NCBI GenBank assembly: GCA_902783825.1
Contig: CACZSJ010000025.1
Location: 1 to 10,996, forward strand
Source: Oscillospiraceae bacterium
GTDB taxonomy: Bacteria; Bacillota; Clostridia; Oscillospirales; Oscillospiraceae
DNA: 10,996 bases
Direction: 5' to 3'
In this document: piece after piece, positions 1 through 6,769 of the stretch
How positions within the stretch are numbered: position 1 is the first letter of the stretch
Layout of the letters: the number at the start of each line of letters is the position of its first letter
The notes under the pieces: generated by a model
The model's database searches: none
What the model was told of the DNA's origin: nothing
What the model saw: the letters and a program-made list of their open reading frames with translations, nothing else
Program-made: the position numbers and the translations under genes

Positions 1-66
1 CCATGCAAGGCAGCCGCCGTTTCCGGCGACTGCGCAATAACTGCAAAGGATTCGAAATTGCTATGA
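1..66 (+). CDS. possible C-terminal tail of an upstream gene (partial)
   Basis: Frame 1 is open from the window edge to a TGA at 64-66 and gives 21 residues ending in ITAKDSKLL. The TGA overlaps the proposed ATG of the ApbE gene as ATGA (63-66), the classic arrangement of translationally coupled genes. That geometry is the main reason to think it is coding; the peptide is too short for me to recognise a family. If real, ApbE and RecG are the distal genes of a longer operon. A chance open frame of this length is common, so confidence is limited. Confidence 0.4.
   Translation, partial: PCKAAAVSGDCAITAKDSKLL
10..33 (+). other. imperfect inverted repeat (hairpin)
   Basis: Arms GCAGCCGCCG (10-19) and CGGCGACTGC (24-33) pair over 10 positions with one C/A mismatch around a TTTC loop. 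No T-run follows, so it does not look like an intrinsic terminator. It lies inside the putative tail of the upstream gene, and may be simply coding sequence or a weak structure at the gene junction. Confidence 0.3.
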
Positions 67-1133
67 AATACACCCGTTTTTTTCATATGCGCCGGGGCCC
101 TCTGCGCACAGCACTTATTGTTTTGCTTTGCCTGAGTTTTGTCCTGCCTCTCGCTGCCTGCGGGGAAGACGCCATGGCCCAAAAACAGATTTTTGCCATG
201 GATACCGTCATGACGCTGACGGCCTATGGAAAGCACCGGGACGCAGGCCTTGCGGCCGCTGAGGGCGTCATTCTCTCCATGGAAGCGCAGCTGGATCCGG
301 AGCTGCCAACCAGCGCCATCTATGCCATCAATCATGCAGGCGGCAAAAATGTGGTCATTTCCGCACAGCTTGCCAAGATGCTGAGCACGGCCGCCACTGT
401 CTATGCCCAGAGCGGCGGCGCCCTGGATCCCACGATCTATCCTCTGATCAAGCGCTGGGGCTTTATCGATGGAAAGTACTATCTGCCTTCTGACGAGGAG
501 ATCTCGGCAGATATGGCGAAAATGTGTTTTGACCAGATGATCCTGACCAGCTTTCCCAGCTCCGGGGCCTACTCGGTCTCGATGCCTGCCGGCGCGCAGC
601 TTAGCTTCGGCGCTGTGGCCAAGGGCTGCGCCTCGGAAAACGCTGTCGACGCAATGCGCCAGGCAGGCGTTACCAGCGGCATCATTTCCCTGGGTGGAAA
701 CGTGCAGACCCTTGGTATGAAACCGGACGGCAGCTTTTGGAAGGTGGCCATCCAGGATCCCAACAACACGTCCAACTATCTGGGCGTGGTCAATGTGGGA
801 GAAACCGCCGTCATCACCAGCGGTTCTTATCAGCGTTTCTTTGTGGCCAACAACGGCAGAACCTATCATCACATTCTCAATCCCCAGACCGGCTATCCCG
901 TGGTCAATTCTCTGCGCTCCGTGACCATCGTCTGCGAAGACGGTACTCTGGCGGACTGTCTTTCCACTGCCATGTTTGTCCTGGGCGAAGCCAAGGCAAT
1001 CAACTATTGGCGCAGTAACGGCGGCTTCGAGATGATTCTGGTCACAAACGATGATCGGATCGTCTGTACCCAGGGTCTTCTGGAAAGCTTTACCCTGACC
1101 AACAGCAATTTCAAGCTGCAGTTTTGTGAGTAA
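63..1133 (+). CDS. apbE: FAD:protein FMN transferase, ApbE family lipoprotein
   Basis: ApbE proteins transfer FMN from FAD to a threonine of target flavoproteins such as Rnf/Nqr subunits or extracytosolic reductases, outside the membrane and with Mg2+. Counting from the ATG at 63 (356 residues), there is a basic N-terminus, a hydrophobic segment (about 15-30) and a lipobox LAAC with the lipidated Cys at 33, so the protein is an exported, membrane-anchored lipoprotein. Family motifs follow in order: FAMDTVMTLTAYG (44-56), GGALDPTIYPLIKRWGF (118-134), SFGAVAKGCA (181-190), ISLGGN (208-213), YHHILNPQTGYP (268-279) and the metal-site region ADCLSTAMFVLG (297-308). I prefer the ATG at 63 over the in-frame ATG at 3: it has AAAGGA 12 bases upstream, an ATGA overlap with the preceding open frame, and gives a normal signal peptide length. 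An ATG at 87 is also possible. recG starts 3 bases after the stop, so the two are co-transcribed. The target flavoprotein is not in the window. Confidence 0.92.
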   Translation: MKYTRFFHMRRGPLRTALIVLLCLSFVLPLAACGEDAMAQKQIFAMDTVMTLTAYGKHRDAGLAAAEGVILSMEAQLDPELPTSAIYAINHAGGKNVVISAQLAKMLSTAATVYAQSGGALDPTIYPLIKRWGFIDGKYYLPSDEEISADMAKMCFDQMILTSFPSSGAYSVSMPAGAQLSFGAVAKGCASENAVDAMRQAGVTSGIISLGGNVQTLGMKPDGSFWKVAIQDPNNTSNYLGVVNVGETAVITSGSYQRFFVANNGRTYHHILNPQTGYPVVNSLRSVTIVCEDGTLADCLSTAMFVLGEAKAINYWRSNGGFEMILVTNDDRIVCTQGLLESFTLTNSNFKLQFCE

Positions 1134-1136
1134 GCC

Positions 1137-3191
1137 ATGGCAGATCTGCAAACAAACGTACGCTATCTCAAGGGCATAGGAGAGAAAAAGGCGCTGGCGC
1201 TGAACAAGCTTGGCGTCTTTACTCTCTATGACCTTGTTTCTTATTTTCCCCGCAAATACGAAGATCGCAGCGAATACCGTCCCATTGGGCTGACTCTCAA
1301 CGGGGAAACCGTGTGCATCTGTGCCATGATCGCGGACACTCCACGCCTGACAAGGATACGCCGCGGACTGGATCTGGTCCGATTTAAAGCCGTGGACGAC
1401 AGCGGCGTTGTGGAGATCACGTATTTCAACCAGCCCTACACCAAGGACAATCTACACCGGGGTGAAAGCTACGTTTTCTTCGGGAAGATAGAAGTCCATG
1501 GCTCACGGAGAAGCATGGCAAACCCTGTTTACGAGCGGGAAGGTGTGGAAAACGGCGTGACGGGGCGGATCGTGCCTGTCTATCGGCTCAGTGCCGGCCT
1601 CAACCAGCGCCTGCTGCTGCAGTGCATTCGCCAAGGCTTGGACGCTTGTCAGGAACAGCTCCCCGAGCTGTTGCCGGAATCTGTGCGCCAGCGCTGTCAG
1701 CTGGTCCAGGCCCGCTATGCCTACGAGAACATCCATTTCCCCGCCGATTTCGGCGCACTGGAGCTGGCGCGGCGGCGGCTGATTTTCGAGGAACTGTTCG
1801 TGCTGGCCTGTGCCCTGGGTATGCTGCGCGGGGAGCGGACGAAAGAAAGCGGGCTGCCCTTCGCCCCCTTGGACTTAGAAGAATTCTGGTCCAGCCTTCC
1901 CTTTTCCCCCACCGGCGCCCAGCGCCGCGCCACAGAGCAGGCTCTGGCCGATATGCAGTCCGGCGCGGTCATGAATCGGCTGCTGCAGGGCGACGTGGGC
2001 AGCGGCAAGACGCTGGTAGCGGCAGCGCTCATCTGGGCCGCCTGGAAATGCGGCTACGCCAGCGCCTTTATGGCTCCCACCGAAATCCTGGCGGATCAAC
2101 ACTTTTCCACCCTCACCGGGATGCTCGCGCCCTTGGGCATGCGGGTCGGCAAGCTGACAGGCGCCATGAGCGCCAAAGAAAAACGACAAATCAAAGCCGA
2201 ACTGGAGAAAGGTGCTCTGGATCTGGTCATCGGCACTCACGCCCTGTTCAGCGCAGACGTAAGCTATCATAAGCTGGGGCTTGTGATCACAGACGAGCAG
2301 CACCGCTTCGGTGTGGATCAGCGTTCTGCTTTGATCGCCAAGGGGCATAAGCCTCACGTGCTGGTCATGTCTGCCACGCCCATCCCCCGCACCCTGGCTT
2401 TGATCATCTACGGAGATTTGGACGTCTCCATCCTGGATGAACTGCCGCCGGGTCGCCAGAAGGTGGACACCTTCGCCGTAGACGGAAGCTATCGGGAGCG
2501 CCTCAACGGCTTCATTGGCAAACTCTGCGCAGAGGGTCGCCAGGTTTTTGTGGTTTGTCCCATGGTGGAAGAGAACGAGGATTTGCCCAGCCCCCTTAAA
2601 TCCGCTGAAGAGCATGCCCGGGAATTGTCCGCGGTTTTTCCAAATCTGCGCGTTGCCTGTGTTCATGGGAGAATGAAAGCCAAGGACAAGGATGCGGTTA
2701 TGGCCGCCTTTCTGGCTGGAGAGAGCGACATTCTGGTCTCCACCACGGTCATTGAGGTAGGGGTGGACGTTCCTAACGCTGCGCTGATGGTTGTGGAAAA
2801 CGCAGAGCGCTTTGGTCTCAGCCAGCTGCATCAGCTGCGCGGCCGGGTAGGCCGCGGACAGCATAAGAGCTATTGCGTCCTGGTCTCTGACGCGGACAGC
2901 GAGGACGTACGCGCCCGTCTGAAAATCCTCTGCCAGACCAATGACGGCTTCAAGATATCTGAGGAAGACCTGAGGCTGCGCGGACCGGGAGATTTCTTTG
3001 GCTCTCGACAGCACGGCCTGCCGGAGACTCATATCGCAGACCTGGGCGCTGACACACAGCTGCTGCAAAAGGCACAGCAAGAAGCACAGCTTCTATTAGA
3101 AGATGACCCGAATTTGACCCGACCGGAAAACGCTGCTCTGCGAGAGCGGATCCACCAGCTTTTCCTGGCTAACACCGACAGTTTCAACTAA
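1137..3191 (+). CDS. recG: ATP-dependent DNA helicase RecG
   Basis: RecG is a superfamily 2 double-stranded DNA translocase that remodels stalled replication forks and branch-migrates recombination intermediates. The 684-residue length is typical. The N-terminus carries a helix-hairpin-helix-like segment LKGIGEKKALALNKLG (11-26) and the OB-fold wedge domain (about 60-155). The helicase core follows: Walker A GDVGSGKT (285-292), motif Ia region PTEILADQH, Walker B DEQH (386-389) followed by RFG, motif III SATPIPR (412-418), then in the second RecA lobe STTVIEVGVDVPNA and motif VI QLRGRVGRG (566-574). The C-terminal RecG-type segment DLRLRGPGDFFG (611-622) ending in GSRQHGLPE is present, so the gene looks intact. 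It begins with ATG 3 bases after the apbE stop; with so short a gap its translation is probably coupled to apbE. A strong hairpin follows the stop codon. The partnership of recG with apbE is positional and not a known functional link. Confidence 0.98.
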   Translation: MADLQTNVRYLKGIGEKKALALNKLGVFTLYDLVSYFPRKYEDRSEYRPIGLTLNGETVCICAMIADTPRLTRIRRGLDLVRFKAVDDSGVVEITYFNQPYTKDNLHRGESYVFFGKIEVHGSRRSMANPVYEREGVENGVTGRIVPVYRLSAGLNQRLLLQCIRQGLDACQEQLPELLPESVRQRCQLVQARYAYENIHFPADFGALELARRRLIFEELFVLACALGMLRGERTKESGLPFAPLDLEEFWSSLPFSPTGAQRRATEQALADMQSGAVMNRLLQGDVGSGKTLVAAALIWAAWKCGYASAFMAPTEILADQHFSTLTGMLAPLGMRVGKLTGAMSAKEKRQIKAELEKGALDLVIGTHALFSADVSYHKLGLVITDEQHRFGVDQRSALIAKGHKPHVLVMSATPIPRTLALIIYGDLDVSILDELPPGRQKVDTFAVDGSYRERLNGFIGKLCAEGRQVFVVCPMVEENEDLPSPLKSAEEHARELSAVFPNLRVACVHGRMKAKDKDAVMAAFLAGESDILVSTTVIEVGVDVPNAALMVVENAERFGLSQLHQLRGRVGRGQHKSYCVLVSDADSEDVRARLKILCQTNDGFKISEEDLRLRGPGDFFGSRQHGLPETHIADLGADTQLLQKAQQEAQLLLEDDPNLTRPENAALRERIHQLFLANTDSFN

Positions 3192-3194
3192 CGA

Positions 3195-3230
3195 GAAGCG
3201 CCTCCTGCCGAATCCGGCAGGGGGCGCTTC
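3195..3230. terminator. hairpin between convergent recG and thioesterase genes
   Basis: Two 16-base arms (3195-3210 and 3215-3230) pair completely, with a single G-T wobble, around an AATC loop. The left arm begins GAAGCGCC and the right arm ends GGCGCTTC. It begins 3 bases after the recG stop and lies 17 bases past the stop of the convergent thioesterase gene. There is no good T-run on either side (CTGTCATG on the + strand), so it is an atypical intrinsic terminator, possibly acting in both directions or stabilising 3-prime ends. Confidence 0.7.
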
Positions 3231-3247
3231 CTGTCATGTAAGCTCAA

Positions 3248-3682
3248 CTATCTCTTCGGCGGAGCAACGCCTTCTTTTTCCTTGCGAAACATGTGTAAGC
3301 TGCTGTCGGCGACCCGCTCTCCCCGCTGGTTGACGATTTCCACTTCCAGCACTGAGACCGTTTTTCCCATCTTCCGCTCATGCACCTGAGCAGTCAGCAC
3401 ATCCCCCAATTGGGCCGTGCGATAGAAGTTGATGCTGCTGTTAAGCGTCAGGGAAGATCGATTGCTGCTGTCCATATAGCTGCCCGCAGCACTGTCGCAC
3501 AGGGCAAACAAAACCGCCCCATGGATTTTTCCAAAGGGATTGAGCATGATCTCTGTCACCTTCATGACCAGGAAATAGTTCCCTTCGTCATCAATCCGCA
3601 CGTCGCGGATGCCCACATAGTCGTTAAAGGGATTTTGACCCTCCTGAAAGCCGCACAGCTGCGACATGGTGGTTTCGATCAT
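3248..3682 (-). CDS. PaaI-type hotdog-fold thioesterase
   Basis: The 144-residue protein has the size and signature of a single-domain PaaI/YbgC-like hotdog thioesterase, which hydrolyses acyl-CoA thioesters in the cytoplasm. The diagnostic segment NPFGKIHGAVLFALCDSAAG spans residues 48-67, with the HG pair (54-55) and an Asp at 63 in the position of the usual catalytic acid. It is followed by the expected strand SLTLNSSINFYRTAQLGDVL (77-96) and a hotdog C-terminal strand region. The substrate cannot be told from sequence. The start at 3682 has GGAG 7 bases upstream and overlaps the stop of the kinase-like gene as ATGA, so the two are translationally coupled. An internal ATG at 3667 is less well placed. 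The tail from about residue 134 is Lys/Glu rich and probably disordered. Confidence 0.85.
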   Translation of the reverse strand: MIETTMSQLCGFQEGQNPFNDYVGIRDVRIDDEGNYFLVMKVTEIMLNPFGKIHGAVLFALCDSAAGSYMDSSNRSSLTLNSSINFYRTAQLGDVLTAQVHERKMGKTVSVLEVEIVNQRGERVADSSLHMFRKEKEGVAPPKR

Positions 3683-4281
3683 GGCGTTTCTCCTTCACAT
3701 AGCGCCTCGATACAGCTGCGTATGATCCGCACAGCCCCCGATATGCCGGTGCGGCCGCTGTTGATACACAGATCGTAGTTTTCTTTTTCTCCCCAGCTCT
3801 GATCGGTATAATACTTGTAATAGCTGGCACGATCCTTATCCACCTGGCGAATCAGCTTACGGGCCTGATCCTCCGTCAAATTCCTGCGCTGCATCATGCT
3901 ACGAATCCGGAAGGGCTCATCCGCCAGGATGAACACGCGCAGCAGATCCTGGCGTTTGCGCAGCACATAGTCCGCGCAGCGGCCCACGAACACGCAGTCC
4001 CCTGCCTCCGCCAGCTCCCGGATTGCCTGAAATTGAGCCGCCGCAACCTGCATATTCAACTGGAAGCCATCATGGATGGCCGCATAGTGAAGCGTGGGCG
4101 CAATAAACGGGGAAACGCGTTTTTCATCGTAGGACTCCAGAACTTCCTTGCTGAACTCCGAAGTCTCTGCCGCTTTGTCCACAATCTCCTTGTTGTAGCA
4201 GCGATATCCCAAATCCTCAGCCAGGGCACGGGCAACATCCCGGCCATTGCTGCCATGCTCTCTGCCAATGGTCACAATCAT
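3679..4281 (-). CDS. cytidylate kinase-like family protein (P-loop NMP kinase)
   Basis: This 200-residue protein belongs to the cytidylate-kinase-like family (Pfam Cytidylate_kin_2), distinct from the canonical Cmk. The P-loop is the family-variant GREHGSNGR (6-14), where the usual Gly-Lys-Ser/Thr is replaced by G-S-x-G-R. Next comes the YNKEIVDKAAE segment (29-39) that follows the P-loop in this family, VGRCADYVL (99-107), then RRNLTEDQARKLIRQVDKDRASYYKYYTD (132-160, the region equivalent to a lid/nucleotide-binding arm) and WGEKENYDLCINS (163-175). All family landmarks are there, so it should be a functional P-loop phosphotransferase. The true substrate of this family is poorly established, so I do not assign cmk. 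It starts with ATG behind an AAAAGGAGG stretch about 10 bases upstream, has its own promoter, and overlaps the downstream thioesterase by 4 bases. Confidence 0.88.
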   Translation of the reverse strand: MIVTIGREHGSNGRDVARALAEDLGYRCYNKEIVDKAAETSEFSKEVLESYDEKRVSPFIAPTLHYAAIHDGFQLNMQVAAAQFQAIRELAEAGDCVFVGRCADYVLRKRQDLLRVFILADEPFRIRSMMQRRNLTEDQARKLIRQVDKDRASYYKYYTDQSWGEKENYDLCINSGRTGISGAVRIIRSCIEALCEGETP

Positions 4282-4310
4282 TCCTTCGCCCCCTCCTTTT
4301 CCTGTTGTCT

Positions 4311-4340
4311 ATTTTAACATTTTTTGCTTCTGCTTGGCAA
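4311..4340 (-). promoter_or_regulatory. sigma-A-type promoter for the kinase-like/thioesterase unit
   Basis: On the minus strand, -35 TTGCCA (4335-4340) and -10 TAAAAT (4311-4316) are separated by 18 bases, with TGT just before the -10 (an extended -10). The predicted start of transcription is about 20 bases before the AGGAGG of the kinase-like gene. A short dyad TGGC-AAGC-GCCA (4335-4346) overlaps the -35 box. Between 4341 and the flippase ATG at 4430 I see no equally good promoter on the + strand. Confidence 0.6.
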
Positions 4341-4429
4341 GCGCCAGATGAAAAGCTGCTTCTCTCCGGCAAACGGATCCTCTCATCGGCATACACTGAC
4401 TATATGGACAGACAAGCAGGAGGTGGCAT

Positions 4430-5743
4430 ATGTTGCAGCGCAGGTTATTTTACAACACCGTACTGCTCACCTGCTCGGCGCTTGTGATGAATTGCATCGG
4501 AATGGCTTTTCAGGCCTGGCTGGTAGGCCGTATCGGCTCAGTCGGAATCGGCCTTTACCAGTTGACGGTTTCTGTAAGCAATTTAATCGCCACCTTTGCC
4601 ATCTCCGGAATCCGCTTCGCCACAACTCGTCTGGTATCGGAAGAGCTGGGGCAGTCCAATATCGGCGGGATTCGCAGCGCCATCCGCCGCTGCATGGCCT
4701 ACGCTCTGTTTTTCGGTATGGCTGCTGCCGTGATTCTCCGGTCTCTGGCCCAACCTTTGGGCTTTCTCTGGGTACGTGACGCACGCACGGTGCTTTCCTT
4801 GCGCATCGCTGCCTATTCCATGCCCTGCATTTCTCTGTGCGCCGCCCTGTCCGGCTACTTCACCGCCTGTGGACGCGTCTGGAAGCCTACGCTGGTGCAC
4901 CTGATCGAACAAATTGCGGGTATCTTTCTGGTTTCTGTCTTTTTGCAGCAGGTTCCCCTGGGTGACGTTGAGAAAAGCTGCGCTGCCGTTACCCTTGGAC
5001 GACTGCTCGCGGATTTGCTGTCCCTGCTGCTGATGCTGCTCTTTTACTGGGATGACCGGGTCCGACACTATGGTACGGAAGTCGGCGGAAAACGGATCAC
5101 AAGTCGGATGCTGCGGATCGCCATGCCTCTGGCGGTCTCAGCTTATGCCCGCAGCGCTTTGAGCACCCTGCAGCATCTCCTGGTCCCTCGCGGTCTGCGT
5201 GCCGCCGGCTACAGCTCCGACGGCGCCCTGTCCGGCTATGGAACGGTTCATGGTATGGCCCTGCCCATTGTGTTTTTCCCGTCCTGTCTGTTGGCCGCCG
5301 CAGCGGAGCTGATTGTGCCGGAATTGACGGAAGCCCAGATGCGCAATGACATGAGGAGCATACGCCGTCATACGAAGCTGTTACTGCGGATGGGCCTTCG
5401 TTTCTCCCTTTTAACCGGCGCTTTTCTCTTCGTCTTCTCCGACCGCTTGGGGCAAGTGGTATATCACAGCGGGGATGTAGGCCACTATATCCGAATCCTG
5501 GCGCCGCTCGTTCCCATCATATATATCGACATGATTGTAGACGGCTGTCTGAAAGGCATGGGCCAGCAGATGTGGAGTATGGGCATCAACATTCTGGACG
5601 CGCTTCTGGGTCTGCTTCTGGTGATTGTGCTTCTCCCCCGATACGGTCTCCCGGCCTACCTTGGCATTCTTTATCTGACCGAGCTGGTCAACTTTGTTCT
5701 CAGCGCACAACGACTTAGGCGCTGTCTCAAGGACAGCGCCTAA
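4430..5743 (+). CDS. SpoVB/MOP-family oligosaccharide flippase-like membrane protein
   Basis: The 437-residue protein is strongly hydrophobic with about 12 membrane segments by eye. It resembles the polysaccharide-biosynthesis/SpoVB branch of the MOP (MATE-like) superfamily, whose members flip lipid-linked sugars or export substrates across the membrane. The N-terminal block matches SpoVB-type proteins well: FYNTVLLTCSALVMNCIGMAFQ, then VGRIGSVGIGLYQLT (32-46) and SGIRFATTRLVSEELG (59-74), followed by the YFTACGRVWKPTLVHLIEQ-type segment. It is shorter than classical SpoVB (around 500 residues), so a substrate or sporulation role should not be assumed. The start at 4430 is well fixed by AGGAGG at 4418-4423 with a 6-base spacer. 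It is a single-gene unit, divergent from the kinase-like gene, and its final codons form a hairpin. I could not identify a convincing promoter in the 148-base upstream gap. Confidence 0.8.
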   Translation: MLQRRLFYNTVLLTCSALVMNCIGMAFQAWLVGRIGSVGIGLYQLTVSVSNLIATFAISGIRFATTRLVSEELGQSNIGGIRSAIRRCMAYALFFGMAAAVILRSLAQPLGFLWVRDARTVLSLRIAAYSMPCISLCAALSGYFTACGRVWKPTLVHLIEQIAGIFLVSVFLQQVPLGDVEKSCAAVTLGRLLADLLSLLLMLLFYWDDRVRHYGTEVGGKRITSRMLRIAMPLAVSAYARSALSTLQHLLVPRGLRAAGYSSDGALSGYGTVHGMALPIVFFPSCLLAAAAELIVPELTEAQMRNDMRSIRRHTKLLLRMGLRFSLLTGAFLFVFSDRLGQVVYHSGDVGHYIRILAPLVPIIYIDMIVDGCLKGMGQQMWSMGINILDALLGLLLVIVLLPRYGLPAYLGILYLTELVNFVLSAQRLRRCLKDSA

Positions 5744-5744
5744 G
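5714..5744 (+). terminator. hairpin formed by the last codons of the flippase gene
   Basis: Perfect 13-base arms CTTAGGCGCTGTC (5714-5726) and GACAGCGCCTAAG (5732-5744) enclose a 5-base loop. The right arm contains the TAA stop (5741-5743), so the structure is partly translated (last residues RLRRCLKDSA). The downstream T-run is weak (CATTTTGG at 5752-5759). It can also lie at the end of the convergent ribU transcript, so it may serve both directions. Confidence 0.65.
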
Positions 5745-5779
5745 GGAATCGCATTTTGGAATCGCGTTGTATCGTGGCG

Positions 5780-6502
5780 TCAGGCCGCGACGGTCTTACC
5801 GTGACGGCGTTCATCGTTCTTGTGCAGAATGGGTGAAATCCGCTTGTACAGCAGGAAGGTCAGCAAGGACACCACCAGCCCTTTGAGCAGATTGAAGGGT
5901 ACAACGGCAAACAGCACCAGCGTACTGACGCTGTTGATAGCACTGTTGACTGCGCTTCCCATGCCGATAATCACGTCCAGAGGAATGCCGAAAAGCTGCG
6001 CAAATTTCGGCAGCAGGTAAATGGCGTTAAACGCACTGCCAAAAACCGTCATCACCAGGGTGCCCGCTATCAAACCGAGCAGCGCAGATCTCCTGCTGGG
6101 TCGAGCATGGTACAGTACGCTGGCCGGCAGCACAAAAGAACAGCCTACGGCAAAGTTGGCAAAATCTCCCACGAACGCGGTGGTGGTTCCTTTCAGCATA
6201 AGCTTAATCAGCACCTTCAGCAGTTCGGAAATCACACCGGCCACAGGGCCAAGATAAAAGGTGCAGATCAGGATCGGCAGCTCGCTCAGATCCATCTTGT
6301 AAAAGCTCGGCGCGAAAAACAGCGGAATCTCCAGCAGCATCAGCACACCCGCCATGCAGGAAAAAATAGCGACATAGGTGATATAATGCGTGTCCGAGAG
6401 GGCTTTGCGGTTCTTGCTCAGCTTCTTTTCCAGCAGCCAGGCAACCAAAAACAGTCCTGCAAAGATCAGCAGGCACATCAGAATAAACGTAAGATTTTCC
6501 AT
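5780..6502 (-). CDS. ribU: RibU, riboflavin-specific ECF transporter S-component
   Basis: RibU is the substrate-binding membrane subunit of a group II energy-coupling factor transporter that imports riboflavin, using shared EcfA/EcfA'/EcfT subunits encoded elsewhere (none are in this window). The 240-residue protein has about six core membrane segments plus an extra N-terminal helix (residues 4-24). RibU-typical stretches are FYKMDLSELPILICTFYLGP (67-86), the LLKVLIKLMLKGTTTAFVGD region (94-113), NFAVGCSFVLPASVLYH (116-132) and PFNLLKGLV (202-210). The start is set by GGAGG at 6509-6513, 6 bases before the ATG. An in-frame open stretch reaching back to 6604 would run through the terminator hairpin and riboswitch end and is not credible as coding. 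The FMN riboswitch in the leader is independent evidence for the flavin substrate. The gene should be repressed when FMN is abundant. Confidence 0.95.
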   Translation of the reverse strand: MENLTFILMCLLIFAGLFLVAWLLEKKLSKNRKALSDTHYITYVAIFSCMAGVLMLLEIPLFFAPSFYKMDLSELPILICTFYLGPVAGVISELLKVLIKLMLKGTTTAFVGDFANFAVGCSFVLPASVLYHARPSRRSALLGLIAGTLVMTVFGSAFNAIYLLPKFAQLFGIPLDVIIGMGSAVNSAINSVSTLVLFAVVPFNLLKGLVVSLLTFLLYKRISPILHKNDERRHGKTVAA

Positions 6503-6508
6503 GTTATT

Positions 6509-6513
6509 CCTCC
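6509..6513 (-). promoter_or_regulatory. ribosome binding site of ribU, abutting a terminator U-run
   Basis: Minus-strand GGAGG sits immediately after the seven-T run of the attenuator (6514-6520) and 6 bases before the ATG at 6502. It decides the start in favour of MENLTF and against the 34-residue N-terminal extension that is also open in frame. Confidence 0.85.
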
Positions 6514-6545
6514 AAAAAAATGACCCGAAGACATTCATCTTCGGG
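6514..6545 (-). terminator. intrinsic terminator of the FMN riboswitch (expression platform)
   Basis: On the minus strand the arms CCCGAAGA (6538-6545) and TCTTCGGG (6524-6531) form a perfect 8-base stem with a 6-base loop, followed by TCA and seven T residues (6514-6520). This is a textbook rho-independent terminator located between the riboswitch and the ribU start codon. Its 5-prime arm includes the heptamer GAAGATG, identical to the 3-prime strand of riboswitch helix P1, which offers an obvious antiterminator pairing with the P1 5-prime strand. Confidence 0.88.
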
Positions 6546-6601
6546 CGTGAAAATTCACAGGACAACGGGAAAAACAAGCCGGAAAACAATAAAGTCCCCC
6601 G

Positions 6602-6735
6602 CATCTTCTTCCATCCAGACTGTACTGTCGGTCCCGGATTCGCACCGGGTCATGCCTTTCGGCTCGCGGACTCAAGAGGCTGCGATTCAATCCTCTTATA
6701 CCGCCGGTCGGGAATTTCACCCTGCCCTGAAGATG
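6602..6735 (-). ncRNA. FMN riboswitch (RFN element)
   Basis: The minus strand carries the near-invariant RFN core: GGGCAGGGTGAAATTCCC then GACCGGCGGTAT near the 5-prime end, a variable hairpin with arms AAGAGG and CCTCTT, the GAAAGGCATGACC region, a stem CCCGGTGCGAATCCGGG, GACCGACAGTACAGTCTGGATG and GGAAGAAG near the 3-prime end. The closing helix P1 pairs CATCTTC (6729-6735) with GAAGATG (6602-6608). The element binds FMN directly; in Bacillota, binding commonly favours a downstream terminator. The position immediately behind a promoter and in front of ribU is standard. The predicted transcript starts essentially at the 5-prime edge of P1. Confidence 0.97.
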
Positions 6736-6740
6736 TTCAT

Positions 6741-6769
6741 ATTATAGCACTGTACGACGTTTTTGACAA
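6741..6769 (-). promoter_or_regulatory. sigma-A promoter of the riboswitch-ribU transcript
   Basis: Minus-strand -35 TTGTCA (6764-6769), 17-base spacer, -10 TATAAT (6741-6746) preceded by TGC (extended -10). It is a near-consensus strong promoter. Transcription would begin at about 6735, so the leader to the ribU ATG is roughly 230 bases. Its -35 box overlaps the -35 box of the opposite-strand promoter by five bases. Confidence 0.88.

Noticed and set aside
1622..2272. A 216-codon + strand frame inside recG.
   Set aside because: Arg/Ala/Gly-rich product typical of an out-of-frame reading of GC-rich coding DNA; fully contained in recG.
1875..3080. A 401-codon open frame antisense to recG.
   Set aside because: It lies in the register where each antisense codon is the exact reverse complement of a recG codon. 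Antisense stops need recG codons TTA, CTA or TCA, which are rare in this GC-rich gene. It starts at a TTG, has no ribosome binding site, and shows no recognisable domain, whereas recG is clearly conserved on the other strand.
3380..3778. A 132-codon + strand frame across the thioesterase/kinase-like junction.
   Set aside because: Antisense to two recognised genes, His/Gln-rich composition typical of shadow frames, no ribosome binding site.
6503..6604. A 34-residue N-terminal extension of RibU beginning at 6604.
   Set aside because: It would translate the 3-prime edge of the riboswitch and the terminator hairpin with its T-run. The GGAGG at 6509-6513 clearly serves the ATG at 6502.
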